Below, piece after piece: positions 16,166 through 25,775 of a DNA stretch of 43,005 nt (the stretch's first letter is position 1; every line of letters begins with the position of its first letter). The DNA is from Vibrionales bacterium SWAT-3 (GTDB lineage: Bacteria; Pseudomonadota; Gammaproteobacteria; Enterobacterales; Vibrionaceae): contig AAZW01000043.1 in the NCBI GenBank assembly GCA_000169995.1, forward strand, positions 1-43,005. Reading direction: 5' to 3'. A program made the position numbers and the translations under genes. The notes beneath the pieces were generated by a model. That model was given only the letters and a program-made list of their open reading frames with translations, had not been told where the DNA came from and searched no databases.

Positions 16166-17254
16166 ATGGAACGGATTACGGTCAATCTAGCTGAGCGTAG
16201 CTACCCTATCTCTATTGGCGCCGGGTTATTTGACGACCCGGCGTACCTTTCTTTTTTATCAGGCAAGCAGAAAGTCGTTGTTATCAGTAATGTGACAGTA
16301 GCGCCTCTTTACGCTGATAAAATTCTATCTTTACTGGATCAAGTTGGCTGTCAGACATCTCTTCTAGAGTTACCTGATGGTGAGCAATACAAAACGCTTG
16401 AAACGTTCAACTCAGTGATGAGCTACATGCTTGAAGGAAATTACAGCCGCGATGTGGTGGTGATTGCTTTAGGTGGTGGTGTTATCGGTGATTTGGTCGG
16501 CTTTGCTGCATCTTGTTACCAGCGTGGTATTGATTTCATTCAAATCCCGACAACGCTTCTTTCTCAAGTGGACTCTTCTGTTGGTGGCAAAACCGCAGTA
16601 AACCATCCTCTTGGTAAGAACATGATCGGTGCATTCTACCAACCAAAATCTGTGATCATCGATACTAACTGTTTATCAACGCTTCCTGAGCGTGAGTTTG
16701 CAGCGGGCATTGCTGAAGTCATCAAATACGGCATCATTTACGATGAAGCTTTCTTTGATTGGTTGGAGCAGAATCTAGAGAAACTTTATCAACTTGATGA
16801 ACAAGCACTGATTACTGCAATTGCTCGTTGTTGTGCAATTAAGGCTGAAGTGGTTGCTCTAGATGAAAAAGAGTCAGGAATCAGAGCGTTATTGAACCTA
16901 GGTCATACATTTGGTCATGCGATCGAAGCAGAACTAGGCTATGGTAATTGGCTACATGGTGAAGCTGTGTCTTCAGGTACTGTAATGGCAGCGAAAACTG
17001 CTCAGTTACAGGGACTGATCACTCAGCAGCAGCTTGAGCGAATTATTTCTATACTCAAGAATGCGAAACTGCCAGTTCATACGCCAGAAAGCATGTCTTT
17101 TGAAGACTTTATGACGCACATGATGCGTGATAAGAAAGTGCTGTCTGGTCAATTACGTCTGGTATTGCCAACAAGTATTGGTACTGCTGAAGTGGTTGCT
17201 GATGTGCCTCAGGACATCATTAAACAAGCGATTGATTTCTGCCGTACTCTTTAA
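16166..17254 (+). CDS. aroB: 3-dehydroquinate synthase
   Basis: This is a 362-aa NAD-dependent metalloenzyme that converts DAHP to 3-dehydroquinate, the second shikimate-pathway step. Motifs: A-L-G-G-G-V-I-G-D-L-V-G-F-A-A at about 102-116 for NAD, the P-T-T-L-L-S-Q-V-D-S-S-V-G-G-K-T block at about 128-143, and metal-binding E and H residues in N-L-G-H-T-F-G-H-A and W-L-H-G-E-A-V. The ATG is preceded by TCGGAGAG. Length is normal for the family. Confidence 0.97.
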   Translation: MERITVNLAERSYPISIGAGLFDDPAYLSFLSGKQKVVVISNVTVAPLYADKILSLLDQVGCQTSLLELPDGEQYKTLETFNSVMSYMLEGNYSRDVVVIALGGGVIGDLVGFAASCYQRGIDFIQIPTTLLSQVDSSVGGKTAVNHPLGKNMIGAFYQPKSVIIDTNCLSTLPEREFAAGIAEVIKYGIIYDEAFFDWLEQNLEKLYQLDEQALITAIARCCAIKAEVVALDEKESGIRALLNLGHTFGHAIEAELGYGNWLHGEAVSSGTVMAAKTAQLQGLITQQQLERIISILKNAKLPVHTPESMSFEDFMTHMMRDKKVLSGQLRLVLPTSIGTAEVVADVPQDIIKQAIDFCRTL

Positions 17255-17333
17255 ATTTGGTTGTGAGGTTGCCTAGTTAAACTCTAGGCAACTGAAGCGT
17301 TTTACTGATCGATCTAATCAGTAGGGATCCGCA

Positions 17334-18842
17334 ATGAGTTTGGCTCATGAATTAAGAGTATTAGAGTTAGAGTCTCAAGTTGAGCTGCTAGAGCGCTTAC
17401 AGCTTTTGACTAACTTTGGTTCAAATCTAGTAACGGTGGCTGGTAAACCTGGCTCTGGCCGTTCTTGGTTAGCACAGCGTTATCTCGAAGCGTGGGCGAC
17501 AGAAAAGAATCAGTGTTTACTGCTTTGTCACCCAAGCCAAGACGACCAACAACGCCGCGCGCTTATTCTTAGCCAAATTGTTCCTGATCCGCTATTTAAT
17601 CAACACGATTCCTTATCAGATAGCCTAGCAAGGTTGCTGGATGGTGAGCCGTGTAGCGTGGTTATCGTTGTCGATGATGCCCACCGACTCTCTGAGCTAT
17701 TGGTATCCGAACTATGGATGTTGGTACTGGAAGCTCAAGCTAATCCCCAATGGACGATCAATGTCGTTCTTTTCTCAGAAATTGGTCACTTAGACACCTT
17801 ACTCACACGTCTAAGTTACGGCCAACAACACAAGCCTATCGATCTTGAGATCGATGACCTTTCGCAACCAGAAGCTGAACATTTCTTTGAATCACTGGTG
17901 ATTCGATACGTGGATGATGAGTCTGAAACTCGCGTGCGACGTGCGTTTAATAAAGCGCAACCTCTGCCTGGCGAGCTAATGGCTTTAGGAGAATTGAAAG
18001 TGGAAAAAAGGATTATTATTCGCTCAATCATTGGCTCACCAATCAATATCGCGATTGTGGTGGCTCTGTTGCTGTTGTTAATTGGTGGTGGGTATTGGTG
18101 GATGTTCAGCCAACCGACACCAGATGATAAAGCGCAATCTCTGATCGCACCTATCGAGCAGACTGCTATCCCAACCTTTGAAGTGGACAGTGGCTCAGAA
18201 CAAGCTGGTGTTGAGGGAGTTGTAGACACTGAAACGTCAACTGATATCAGTTATCAAGGCGCTGACGATGACAGTTCATCTTTGCCACCGGTTGTGGTGG
18301 AAGAGACGGCTAGCGTGGGTGAGGTTGAGCAAGACCAACAGCGTGTCGTGATTACTTCGGATGTGGTTGATGCTCTACTGGATGATAAAGCTCAGAGTGC
18401 AGATACTAGTGCCATTGATGCTGCGGTTGAAGAGAACACTGAAGTTGAGGCTAATTCACAGACTGGCGCTGAAGCGGTTGCTCCAGTTGATGAAGAGTCT
18501 GACTTAACTGAGTCAACGCCTCCGACTAAGAAGATCACCTTCTCGTTTTCTCGTGAGGAGCTACAGGCTATCTCACCGCGAGCGTACACCTTACAGTTGA
18601 GTGCGATGACTTCACTGGAGGACGTGCAATCTTTTATTGAAGAATACGACCTAGAGAACAAGGTTCGTATTTACCCAACCCTGCGTAGCGATACCAAGTG
18701 GTTTATCATCACTTACCAAGATTACCCAACGATTCAGGTGGCGCGAGATGCGGTAAGTACACTCTCAAAACCACTTCAACAGTTGGAACCTTGGGCAAAA
18801 TCGATGAATCAAGTGCATCGAGAGATAGAACGTGCGAAATAA
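17334..18842 (+). CDS. damX: Cell-division protein DamX (AAA-like domain plus SPOR domain)
   Basis: The 502-aa protein has an N-terminal AAA-like domain with P-loop G-K-P-G-S-G-R-S at about 41-48 and a D-D-A-H Walker B-like motif near 115. One membrane helix (about 237-258, I-V-V-A-L-L-L-L-L-I-G-G-G-Y) is followed by a long acidic, Ser/Thr/Glu-rich periplasmic linker (about 265-400). A C-terminal SPOR domain (about 415-495, Y-T-L-Q-L-S-A) binds denuded peptidoglycan at the septum. It lies 79 bp after aroB and 69 bp before dam, as in related genomes. Confidence 0.93.
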   Translation: MSLAHELRVLELESQVELLERLQLLTNFGSNLVTVAGKPGSGRSWLAQRYLEAWATEKNQCLLLCHPSQDDQQRRALILSQIVPDPLFNQHDSLSDSLARLLDGEPCSVVIVVDDAHRLSELLVSELWMLVLEAQANPQWTINVVLFSEIGHLDTLLTRLSYGQQHKPIDLEIDDLSQPEAEHFFESLVIRYVDDESETRVRRAFNKAQPLPGELMALGELKVEKRIIIRSIIGSPINIAIVVALLLLLIGGGYWWMFSQPTPDDKAQSLIAPIEQTAIPTFEVDSGSEQAGVEGVVDTETSTDISYQGADDDSSSLPPVVVEETASVGEVEQDQQRVVITSDVVDALLDDKAQSADTSAIDAAVEENTEVEANSQTGAEAVAPVDEESDLTESTPPTKKITFSFSREELQAISPRAYTLQLSAMTSLEDVQSFIEEYDLENKVRIYPTLRSDTKWFIITYQDYPTIQVARDAVSTLSKPLQQLEPWAKSMNQVHREIERAK

Positions 18843-18911
18843 CCCTGAGCTTAGTCTCAAAATATGTTACATTCCGCAGCCGTATTTTTGTGTTGATAGA
18901 TAGAGCAGTAA

Positions 18912-19757
18912 ATGAAAAAGCAGCGTGCCTTTCTAAAATGGGCTGGTGGTAAATATGGCCTAGTTGAAGACATCCAACGTCACCTGCCACCTGCTCGTAA
19001 ATTGGTAGAACCATTTGTTGGTGCTGGTTCTGTGTTTTTGAACACGGACTACGAACAGTACCTGCTGGCTGACATCAATCCCGATCTTATCAACCTGTAC
19101 AACCTACTTAAAACCGACCCTGAGACCTACATTGCGGAAGCAAAGCGTTGGTTCTGCCCTGAGAACAACCGCAAAGAAGTCTTCTTAGATATTCGAGCTC
19201 AGTTCAACGATACTGACAATGTTATGTATCGCTCACTTGCTTTCTTGTACATGAACCGATTTGGCTTCAATGGCCTGTGCCGCTACAACAAGAAAGGCGG
19301 TTTTAACGTTCCGTTTGGTTCTTACAAAAAACCTTACTTCCCAGAAGCTGAGCTGGAATTTTTTGCTGAGAAAGCGAAAAAGGCCACTTTCGTGTGTGAG
19401 GGATACCATGAGACTTTTAGCCGTGCCCGTAAAGGTTGCGTGGTTTACTGCGATCCTCCGTACGCACCGCTCTCAAATACCGCTAACTTTACCTCTTACG
19501 CAGGTAATGGCTTCAGCTTAGATGATCAAGCAGCACTGGCTGACGTTGCTGAAAAAGCGGCGACTGAACGCGGCATCCCTGTTTTGATTTCTAACCACGA
19601 CACGACATTAACGCGTCGCTTGTATCATGGTGCAGAGTTGAATGTGGTGAAGGTGAAACGCACCATCAGCCGTAATGGCGCTGGTCGTAATAAAGTGGAT
19701 GAGCTATTGGCGCTGTTCCATCAAGATAAAAACCAGCAACACGCTGCAGCAGAATAA
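18912..19757 (+). CDS. dam: DNA adenine methylase (GATC)
   Basis: The 281-aa enzyme has K-W-A-G-G-K-Y near residue 10, the AdoMet-binding F-V-G-A-G-S-V-F at about 35-42 and the catalytic D-P-P-Y at about 181-184. It methylates adenine in GATC to direct mismatch repair and control replication initiation. Length is as expected (E. coli 278). Essential in some vibrios according to the literature. Confidence 0.97.
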   Translation: MKKQRAFLKWAGGKYGLVEDIQRHLPPARKLVEPFVGAGSVFLNTDYEQYLLADINPDLINLYNLLKTDPETYIAEAKRWFCPENNRKEVFLDIRAQFNDTDNVMYRSLAFLYMNRFGFNGLCRYNKKGGFNVPFGSYKKPYFPEAELEFFAEKAKKATFVCEGYHETFSRARKGCVVYCDPPYAPLSNTANFTSYAGNGFSLDDQAALADVAEKAATERGIPVLISNHDTTLTRRLYHGAELNVVKVKRTISRNGAGRNKVDELLALFHQDKNQQHAAAE

Positions 19758-19942
19758 CCTCGAACCCCTCAAATTGAGTGACCAACAGGTACTTTCTTAA
19801 ACTAATCTTTCGAACTGCTAGGATCTGCTTAGGTGCTTAGGTAGAATTGCACACCAAATAGTCTTGGGGTTGAATCTTGTACGCATACGAGGTGCCACCA
19901 AGGCGGTGAACTCGCAATTTACTTACTCTTAAGAGGTTTGGT

Positions 19943-20617
19943 ATGAAAGATTTTCTAATCGCTCCATCAATTTTGTCTGCAGATTTTGCTCGTCTTGGTG
20001 AAGACGTTGAAAAAGTACTCGCAGCCGGTGCCGATGTTGTGCACTTTGATGTGATGGATAACCACTACGTACCTAACCTGACTTTTGGCGCGCCTATCTG
20101 TAAAGCACTCCGTGACTACGGTATTACTGCTCCAATCGATGTTCACCTAATGGTGAAGCCGGTTGATAACATCGTACCTGAGTTTGCAAAGGCTGGCGCA
20201 TCGATGATTACCTTCCACGTAGAAGCATCAGAGCACATCGATCGCACTCTACAACTGATCAAAGAGCACGGCTGTAAAGCGGGCGTGGTTCTTAACCCAG
20301 CGACACCACTATCTTGCCTAGATTACATCATGGATAAAGTAGACATGATCCTATTGATGTCTGTGAACCCAGGTTTCGGCGGCCAATCTTTCATTCCTCA
20401 CACTTTAGATAAGCTACGCGCGGTTCGTAAGTTGATTGACGAATCCGGTCGTGATATTCGCCTAGAGATCGACGGTGGTGTAAAGGTGGATAACATTCGT
20501 GAAATCGCAGAAGCGGGCGCAGATATGTTCGTTGCTGGCTCAGCGATCTTCAATCAACCAGATTACAAAGAAGTGATTGATGAGATGCGTGCAGAGCTTG
20601 CAAAAGTAAACGCATAA
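19943..20617 (+). CDS. rpe: Ribulose-phosphate 3-epimerase
   Basis: This 224-aa TIM-barrel enzyme interconverts ribulose 5-phosphate and xylulose 5-phosphate in the pentose phosphate pathway. Signature residues are I-A-P-S-I-L-S-A-D-F near the start, H-F-D-V-M-D (metal ligands H and D), V-N-P-G-F-G-G-Q near 145 and E-I-D-G-G-V near 175. It follows dam by 185 bp with no obvious gene between, and AAGAGG precedes the ATG. Confidence 0.97.
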   Translation: MKDFLIAPSILSADFARLGEDVEKVLAAGADVVHFDVMDNHYVPNLTFGAPICKALRDYGITAPIDVHLMVKPVDNIVPEFAKAGASMITFHVEASEHIDRTLQLIKEHGCKAGVVLNPATPLSCLDYIMDKVDMILLMSVNPGFGGQSFIPHTLDKLRAVRKLIDESGRDIRLEIDGGVKVDNIREIAEAGADMFVAGSAIFNQPDYKEVIDEMRAELAKVNA

Positions 20618-20660
20618 AAGTAGAACTAGGGTCTGTTGACCTAAACTAAAGAATTTAAAT

Positions 20661-20684
20661 AAAGGGGCTCATTGGCCCCTTTTT
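20661..20684 (+). terminator. Terminator between rpe and gph
   Basis: The stem AAAGGGGC (20661-20668) / GCCCCTTT (20675-20682) is followed by T residues, 44 bp after the rpe stop. Confidence 0.8.
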
Positions 20685-20734
20685 ACGTCTTATTGCTCAA
20701 CACATGAGACGCATATAATGAATAGGAAAGTAAG

Positions 20735-21421
20735 ATGTCATTAAGCTCAATAAAACTGATCGCCTTTGATTTGGATGGAACCTTGTTAGATAGCGTGCCT
20801 GATTTGGCGGTGGCTGCTGACCAAGCTTGTCAGGAGCTAGGTTTCCCTTCAGTGAGTGAAGAACAAGTTCGTGATTATGTAGGCAATGGTGCTGACGTAC
20901 TGATCGGACGTTCACTAAGCCGCAACCTAACTGTGGACCCAAGCTTAGAACCAGAGCTGCTGAAAAAAGCACGTATCTTGTTTGATGATTTTTACGAGCA
21001 GGGCGGCCATAAGCTGAGCCACCTTTACCCATCAGTAAAAGAGACGCTGGCAGAGCTGCACAGAGCGGGCTTTACTATGGCATTGGTAACCAACAAGCCA
21101 TCGAAGTTTGTGCCTGACGTACTAGCGCAACACGGTATCGATAAGTACTTTGTAGATGTACTTGGCGGTGACTCTTTCCCAGAGAAAAAACCGAACCCAG
21201 TAGCGCTAAACTGGTTGCTAGAAAAGCACAATGTGAAAGCAAAAGAGATGCTAATGGTTGGTGATTCAAGCAACGACATCAAAGCGGCAAAGAACGCAGG
21301 TTGTCACTCGTTTGGCCTGACTTACGGCTACAACCACGGTGAGCCTATTTCAGCATCAAACCCTGACTATGTGGCAGATAATGTCGCGCAATTGCTCGAT
21401 GTCGTTCTAGTTTCTGCATAA
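20735..21421 (+). CDS. gph: Phosphoglycolate phosphatase (HAD superfamily)
   Basis: The 228-aa HAD hydrolase has the motif I nucleophile in F-D-L-D-G-T-L-L-D-S at about 10-19, motif II V-T-N-K near 115, a motif III lysine (E-K-K-P-N-P) near 150 and motif IV V-G-D-S-S-N-D near 175. It removes phosphate from 2-phosphoglycolate, which arises mainly during repair of oxidised DNA ends. The gene lies between rpe and trpS, as in the conserved dam-rpe-gph-trpS order. Confidence 0.93.
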   Translation: MSLSSIKLIAFDLDGTLLDSVPDLAVAADQACQELGFPSVSEEQVRDYVGNGADVLIGRSLSRNLTVDPSLEPELLKKARILFDDFYEQGGHKLSHLYPSVKETLAELHRAGFTMALVTNKPSKFVPDVLAQHGIDKYFVDVLGGDSFPEKKPNPVALNWLLEKHNVKAKEMLMVGDSSNDIKAAKNAGCHSFGLTYGYNHGEPISASNPDYVADNVAQLLDVVLVSA

Positions 21422-21479
21422 AGCGGACAAAAGTTAGCTAACCCACTAGCAAAATACTTATCAATGAGTACACTGGATG

Positions 21480-21509
21480 AGCCGCGCAGAAAGAGCTGTG
21501 CGGCTTTTC
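21480..21509 (+). terminator. Terminator between gph and trpS
   Basis: The 10-bp stem AGCCGCGCAG / CTGTGCGGCT (one G-U pair) is followed by TTTCT, 58 bp after the gph stop. Confidence 0.75.
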
Positions 21510-21572
21510 TATATTTAAGTTAAGAAGCTAAGCCATCAATTGACTTAGCGAATAAGCAAAGGAATTAAAACC

Positions 21573-22589
21573 ATGAGCAAGCCCATCGTATTGAGTGGTG
21601 TTCAACCATCTGGTGAACTAAGTATCGGTAACTACTTGGGTGCTCTACGTCAATGGCAACAGATGCAAGATGACTACGATTGCCAATACTGTGTGGTAGA
21701 CCTTCACGCAATTACGGTTCGCCAAGATCCGAAAGCTCTGCATGAAGCGACTCTAGACGCACTAGCTATCTGTCTTGCTGTCGGTGTTGATCCAAAGAAG
21801 AGCACGCTATTTGTTCAGTCTCACGTACCAGAGCATGCTCAACTTGGTTGGCTTCTTAACTGTTACACACAAATGGGTGAACTGAGCCGAATGACTCAGT
21901 TTAAAGACAAATCTGCACGTCACTCAAACGACGTAAACGTAGGTCTGTTTGATTACCCAGTGTTGATGGCTGCAGACATCCTGCTTTACGGTGCTCACCA
22001 AGTGCCAGTAGGTAGCGACCAGAAACAACACCTAGAGTTAGCGCGTGATATCGCAACTCGCTTCAACAACATCTACTCGCCAGAGCAACCAATCTTCGAA
22101 GTGCCAGAACCGTACATCCCAACAGTGAATGCACGTGTAATGAGCCTACAAGATGCGACGAAGAAGATGTCTAAGTCGGACGACAACCGTAAGAATGTGA
22201 TTACTCTGCTAGAAGAGCCTAAGTCGATCATCAAGAAGATCAACAAAGCGCAAACGGATGCAGAAACACCACCACGTATTGCTCATGATTGGGAAAGCAA
22301 AGCGGGTATCTCTAACCTGATGGGGCTTTACTCAGCAGCAACAGGTAAAACATTCGAAGAGATTGAAGCGCATTACCAAGGTGTTGAAATGTACGGCCCA
22401 TTCAAGAAAGATGTGGGTGCTGCGATTGTTGAGATGCTTGAGCCGATTCAAGCGGAATACCACCGCATCCGTGCTGATCGTGCCTACATGGACGCAGTAA
22501 TGAAAGCGGGCGCAGAAAAAGCCTCTGAGCGCGCAGCAGTAACGCTGAAGAAAGCATACGAAGCCGTAGGTTTTGTAACTCGCCCATAG
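21573..22589 (+). CDS. trpS: Tryptophanyl-tRNA synthetase
   Basis: This 338-aa class I aminoacyl-tRNA synthetase charges tRNA-Trp. The HIGH-equivalent P-S-G-E-L-S-I-G-N is at about 11-19, and the K-M-S-K-S loop is at about 197-201. Length equals the usual bacterial enzyme. AAAGGAATTAAAACC gives the ribosome binding site before the ATG. Confidence 0.97.
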   Translation: MSKPIVLSGVQPSGELSIGNYLGALRQWQQMQDDYDCQYCVVDLHAITVRQDPKALHEATLDALAICLAVGVDPKKSTLFVQSHVPEHAQLGWLLNCYTQMGELSRMTQFKDKSARHSNDVNVGLFDYPVLMAADILLYGAHQVPVGSDQKQHLELARDIATRFNNIYSPEQPIFEVPEPYIPTVNARVMSLQDATKKMSKSDDNRKNVITLLEEPKSIIKKINKAQTDAETPPRIAHDWESKAGISNLMGLYSAATGKTFEEIEAHYQGVEMYGPFKKDVGAAIVEMLEPIQAEYHRIRADRAYMDAVMKAGAEKASERAAVTLKKAYEAVGFVTRP

Positions 22590-22618
22590 GGTGAATCAAA
22601 ACCTTCCGCGATAAAATC

Positions 22619-22654
22619 TAAGCCCAAAGTGACTGTGTTTACTTTGGGCTTTTT
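22619..22654 (+). terminator. Terminator after trpS
   Basis: The stem AAGCCCAAAGT / ACTTTGGGCTT (22620-22630 with 22641-22651) is perfect over 11 bp and ends in TTTT. Confidence 0.85.
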
Positions 22655-22973
22655 AGTGCCCGCTCCATCTGGCTCTCCAACAATTATGCTGTTTGAATTG
22701 ATAATCTACGCATTTAATGGCTAACATATTTGTAAAATCAATGCTGTGCAGAGTATCTTATTAAATAAGCTTAGGTTTTATAAATATGCACTCATTTCTA
22801 TTTATGTTGGAAATATATAGCGTGCCAAACAATTGATGATTCCAAAGTGATAAGTTCCTCATTTTCTTGCCAACTGACTTATTCATTTCATAAATAAACC
22901 TGATAGTTACCACAAAATACATGACTGCCCATAGATGGCAGTAATTATAAATCGATGAACTCAGGTGAAACGG
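22655..22973 (+). other. AT-rich noncoding stretch before the nuclease gene
   Basis: I see no gene here. A small hairpin ACTGCC...GGCAGT (22924-22942) lies about 30 bp before the start of the nuclease gene. The AT-rich sequence presumably contains its promoter, but no box stands out. Confidence 0.4.
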
Positions 22974-25566
22974 ATGGCTCTTTTACACAAACCTTCATTG
23001 CTAGCAGTGGCAATTGGTAGCTTGTTAACGACAAGCGCACACGCTGATTTGTTTATTTCACAATATGTGGAAGGCGGCAGCTACAACAAAGCGGTTGAGA
23101 TCGCCAATAACGGTGATAGCAGCATTAATTTAGATGGTTATTCACTGGCTAAATCAGCGAATGGCAACGGATCATGGGGCGCCACTTTACCTTTAGATGG
23201 CCACGTTTTAGCGCCTGGTGAGGTACTTGTTGTTGCACATAGCAGTGCAAGCGATGAGATTAAAGCGGTCGCTGATATTCTTAACGCTTCATTGGCTAAT
23301 CACAATGGTGATCCCATTGGCTATCTTGAATGCAGACTCAAGCGTGTTGGACATGGTTGGCGTGATGGGTGATGTCGACTGGGGTAAAGATGTTACCTTG
23401 GTTCGTGCTGACCAAACCCCATCGGCGACGTTTGACGCTTCACAGTGGGTATCGCTACCAAAAGACAACATTGAAGGCCTAGGTTCTCTAGACAATGTTG
23501 AGTTGCCAGAAGCCTTTGCTTGTACGCAAGATGGCTCAGACCCAGTATTCACCACCATTCAAGAAATCCAAGGTGAGGGCGCGAAATCGCCGTTCATCGA
23601 TGGCTACCCGTACATCACCGACGATGAATATTTCGTAAAAGGGGTGGTAAGCGCGGTCACTACCGGCCTAACTAAAGGTTTCTATCTGCAAGCTCTTGAG
23701 GATGACTTCAACTCAAGCACTTCTGAAGGTCTATTTGTTCATACTAACCAATCTAGCTCAGAATTAGCTGCAGGCGATGTGGTGTGTGTGAAAGGTAAAG
23801 TACAAGAATACTACAGCCACACTCAGCTTAAAGTTGAAAACAATCAATGGTTAAAGCAAGGCGAGCAGGACGCACCTGACGCGACAGACATTGAAGTATT
23901 AGACACTGACGAGAACTTCGCGGCGACACTTGAACGTTACGAAGGCATGTTGGTGAAAACAACTGAAGCGCTAGATATGCGTGTAACGCGTACCTTCGGT
24001 TATGACTACGCTGGTCGTCGTAACAACATGGTTTTGGCGCATGAGCGTATCAACATGCAACCAAACCAACTTTTCGCAGCGGGTTCTGATGAAGCGAAAC
24101 AGCAAATGGAAGACAATGCTGACCGTCGTCTTTTCGTAGAGACTGACCAAAAAGCAGGTGATGGACAGGTTCCTTTCTATCCAGATTTTGGCCGTACTGA
24201 CATCGACCAAGATGGCTCAACGGAAGACTACATCCGTATTGATGACACCATTGTTGGTCTAGAAGGCGTGTTGACTTACAGCTATGGCGAGTACCGTCTG
24301 ATTACGACTAACCAGATCACGGCTGAAAACTTCATTCGCAACGACCCACGTACCGACAAACCAGACATGGATGAAGGCGACCTACGTATTGCGACCTTCA
24401 ATGTATTGAACTACTTCAACTCACCATTTGGCGGTGATGCGAATCAACATGGTAATAACCGTGGTGCAAACACCATCACTGAGTTTGAGATGCAACAAGA
24501 GAAGATTGTAAACGCGATTCTTCGCTTGGATGCTGACATCATCGGCTTGATGGAAATTGAGAACAACGGATTTGGTGAAGGTTCGGCAATTCAACAGCTT
24601 GTGAATCAACTGAATGATCGCATTGAGCATAAGAAAGACCGTTACACCTTTGTGGCTGTCGACTCTAATGAAGATGGCGTTACCGACGAAATGGACTCGA
24701 TCGGCACTGATGTGATTACTACGGGTGTTATCTACCGTAAGAAGGTGGTTAAGCTTAAAGACAGCCGTGTCATCGCGATGCCAAGCCAGCAAGCACCAGA
24801 GGTGTTAGACGACTCAGGTAAGGTGATTGAAGATGGTAAGAACTACCAACGTGACTCATTGGCACCAACCTTTAAGGTGAAGGGTACCAAAGAGAAACAG
24901 ACTGTAGCGATTAACCACTTTAAATCGAAAGGTTCTAAGTGTTGGGAAGATGCTGCCCCTGTTGAGCAAGGCGGTCAAGGTGGTGTAGATGCCGATAAGC
25001 AAGGCTCATGTGAGAACTTCCGTGTTGCAGCAGCGGTTGCTCTGGGTGAAGCACTCGATGGCATTAAAGGTCACAAAGTGATTCTGGGTGATATGAACTC
25101 GTATGGCATGGAAGATCCAATGCTGGTACTGACAGATTACTCTGAAGAGAAGTACGGCAAGCAGATCAAAGCGGCGCGTAACACTTACATTAATGGCGTT
25201 GAGCAGTTTGGTGATAACGGTGCTGTGATTGCTAAGAACTACGGCTACATTAATGCCGTAGCTCAGAAGCACCCAGACAGCTGGAGTTACTCATACAACG
25301 ATGAAGTTGGCGCTTTAGACCACTTATTGGTGAGCGAGAGCTTAAAAGACATGGTGGTCGACGCGACCGACTGGCATATCAATGGTGGTGAATCGACGCT
25401 ATTTGACTACAACGAAGAGTACAAAGGCGACCTGGCTAAGTATCAAGACCACTTCCGTTCATCGGATCATGATCCAGCGGTTCTTGAGCTGAAAGTCGGT
25501 GGTTCGTTTGGCTTTGGCGCGTTGATGTCACTGTTTGGCTTAGCGATGTGGCGCCGTCGTAAGTAG
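22965..25566 (+). pseudogene. Extracellular nuclease (ExeM/Xds-like), reading frame broken by a +1 frameshift
   Basis: The N-terminal part (frame of 22965, GTG, or ATG 22974 with AGG before it) encodes a signal peptide ending A-H-A and a lamin-tail-like domain (L-F-I-S-Q-Y-V-E-G-G...). It is in the correct frame up to G-D-P-I near 23318 and then runs to a false stop at 23372. The remaining ~750 codons continue one frame later as I-L-N-A-D-S-S to 25566. Removing one G at 23319-23320 joins the two. The C-terminal part has endonuclease/exonuclease/phosphatase motifs (I-A-T-F-N-V-L-N, L-M-E-I-E-N, G-D-M-N-S-Y-G, S-D-H-D-P). It ends in a GlyGly-CTERM-like tail (G-G-S, hydrophobic helix, R-R-R-K), which suggests type II secretion and rhombosortase processing. 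Intact relatives degrade extracellular DNA. It could be a real mutation or a sequencing error. Confidence 0.85.
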
Positions 25567-25645
25567 TGAGCGAATCAGCTTTACTGCTAACGGTGAAAGT
25601 GAGTACACGTCACCGAATGCGGGTAATTGACAGTTATCTGTAAAC

Positions 25646-25675
25646 AATTAAGGTCAACCTAGGTTGGCCTTAATT
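25646..25675 (+). terminator. Hairpin after the nuclease gene
   Basis: AATTAAGGTCAACC pairs with GGTTGGCCTTAATT around a 2-nt centre, with one G-U pair. The T run is weak, but the position, 79 bp after the stop and before pabA, suits a terminator. Confidence 0.6.
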
Positions 25676-25775
25676 ATTGGTGAAATGCAGTTTCCACTTG
25701 CCTTTCGCTATGGGTATTGCACAATACCGCCCCTATATCTCCCAATCATTTAGTATTTAGCAAACGATTTCACCC

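Noticed and set aside
17334..18842. damX as a possible defence ATPase (P-loop plus membrane helix)
   Set aside because: The C-terminal SPOR domain and the aroB-damX-dam order identify it as the cell-division protein.
18912..19757. dam as part of a restriction-modification system
   Set aside because: No restriction enzyme is nearby and the gene is in its conserved housekeeping position.
23971..25272. Minus-strand frames inside the nuclease gene
   Set aside because: They are shadows of the coding strand with no supporting signals.
22965..25566. Programmed frameshifting in the nuclease
   Set aside because: There is no slippery heptamer or obvious stimulatory structure at 23318, and relatives known to me are in one frame. 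A mutation or error is simpler.
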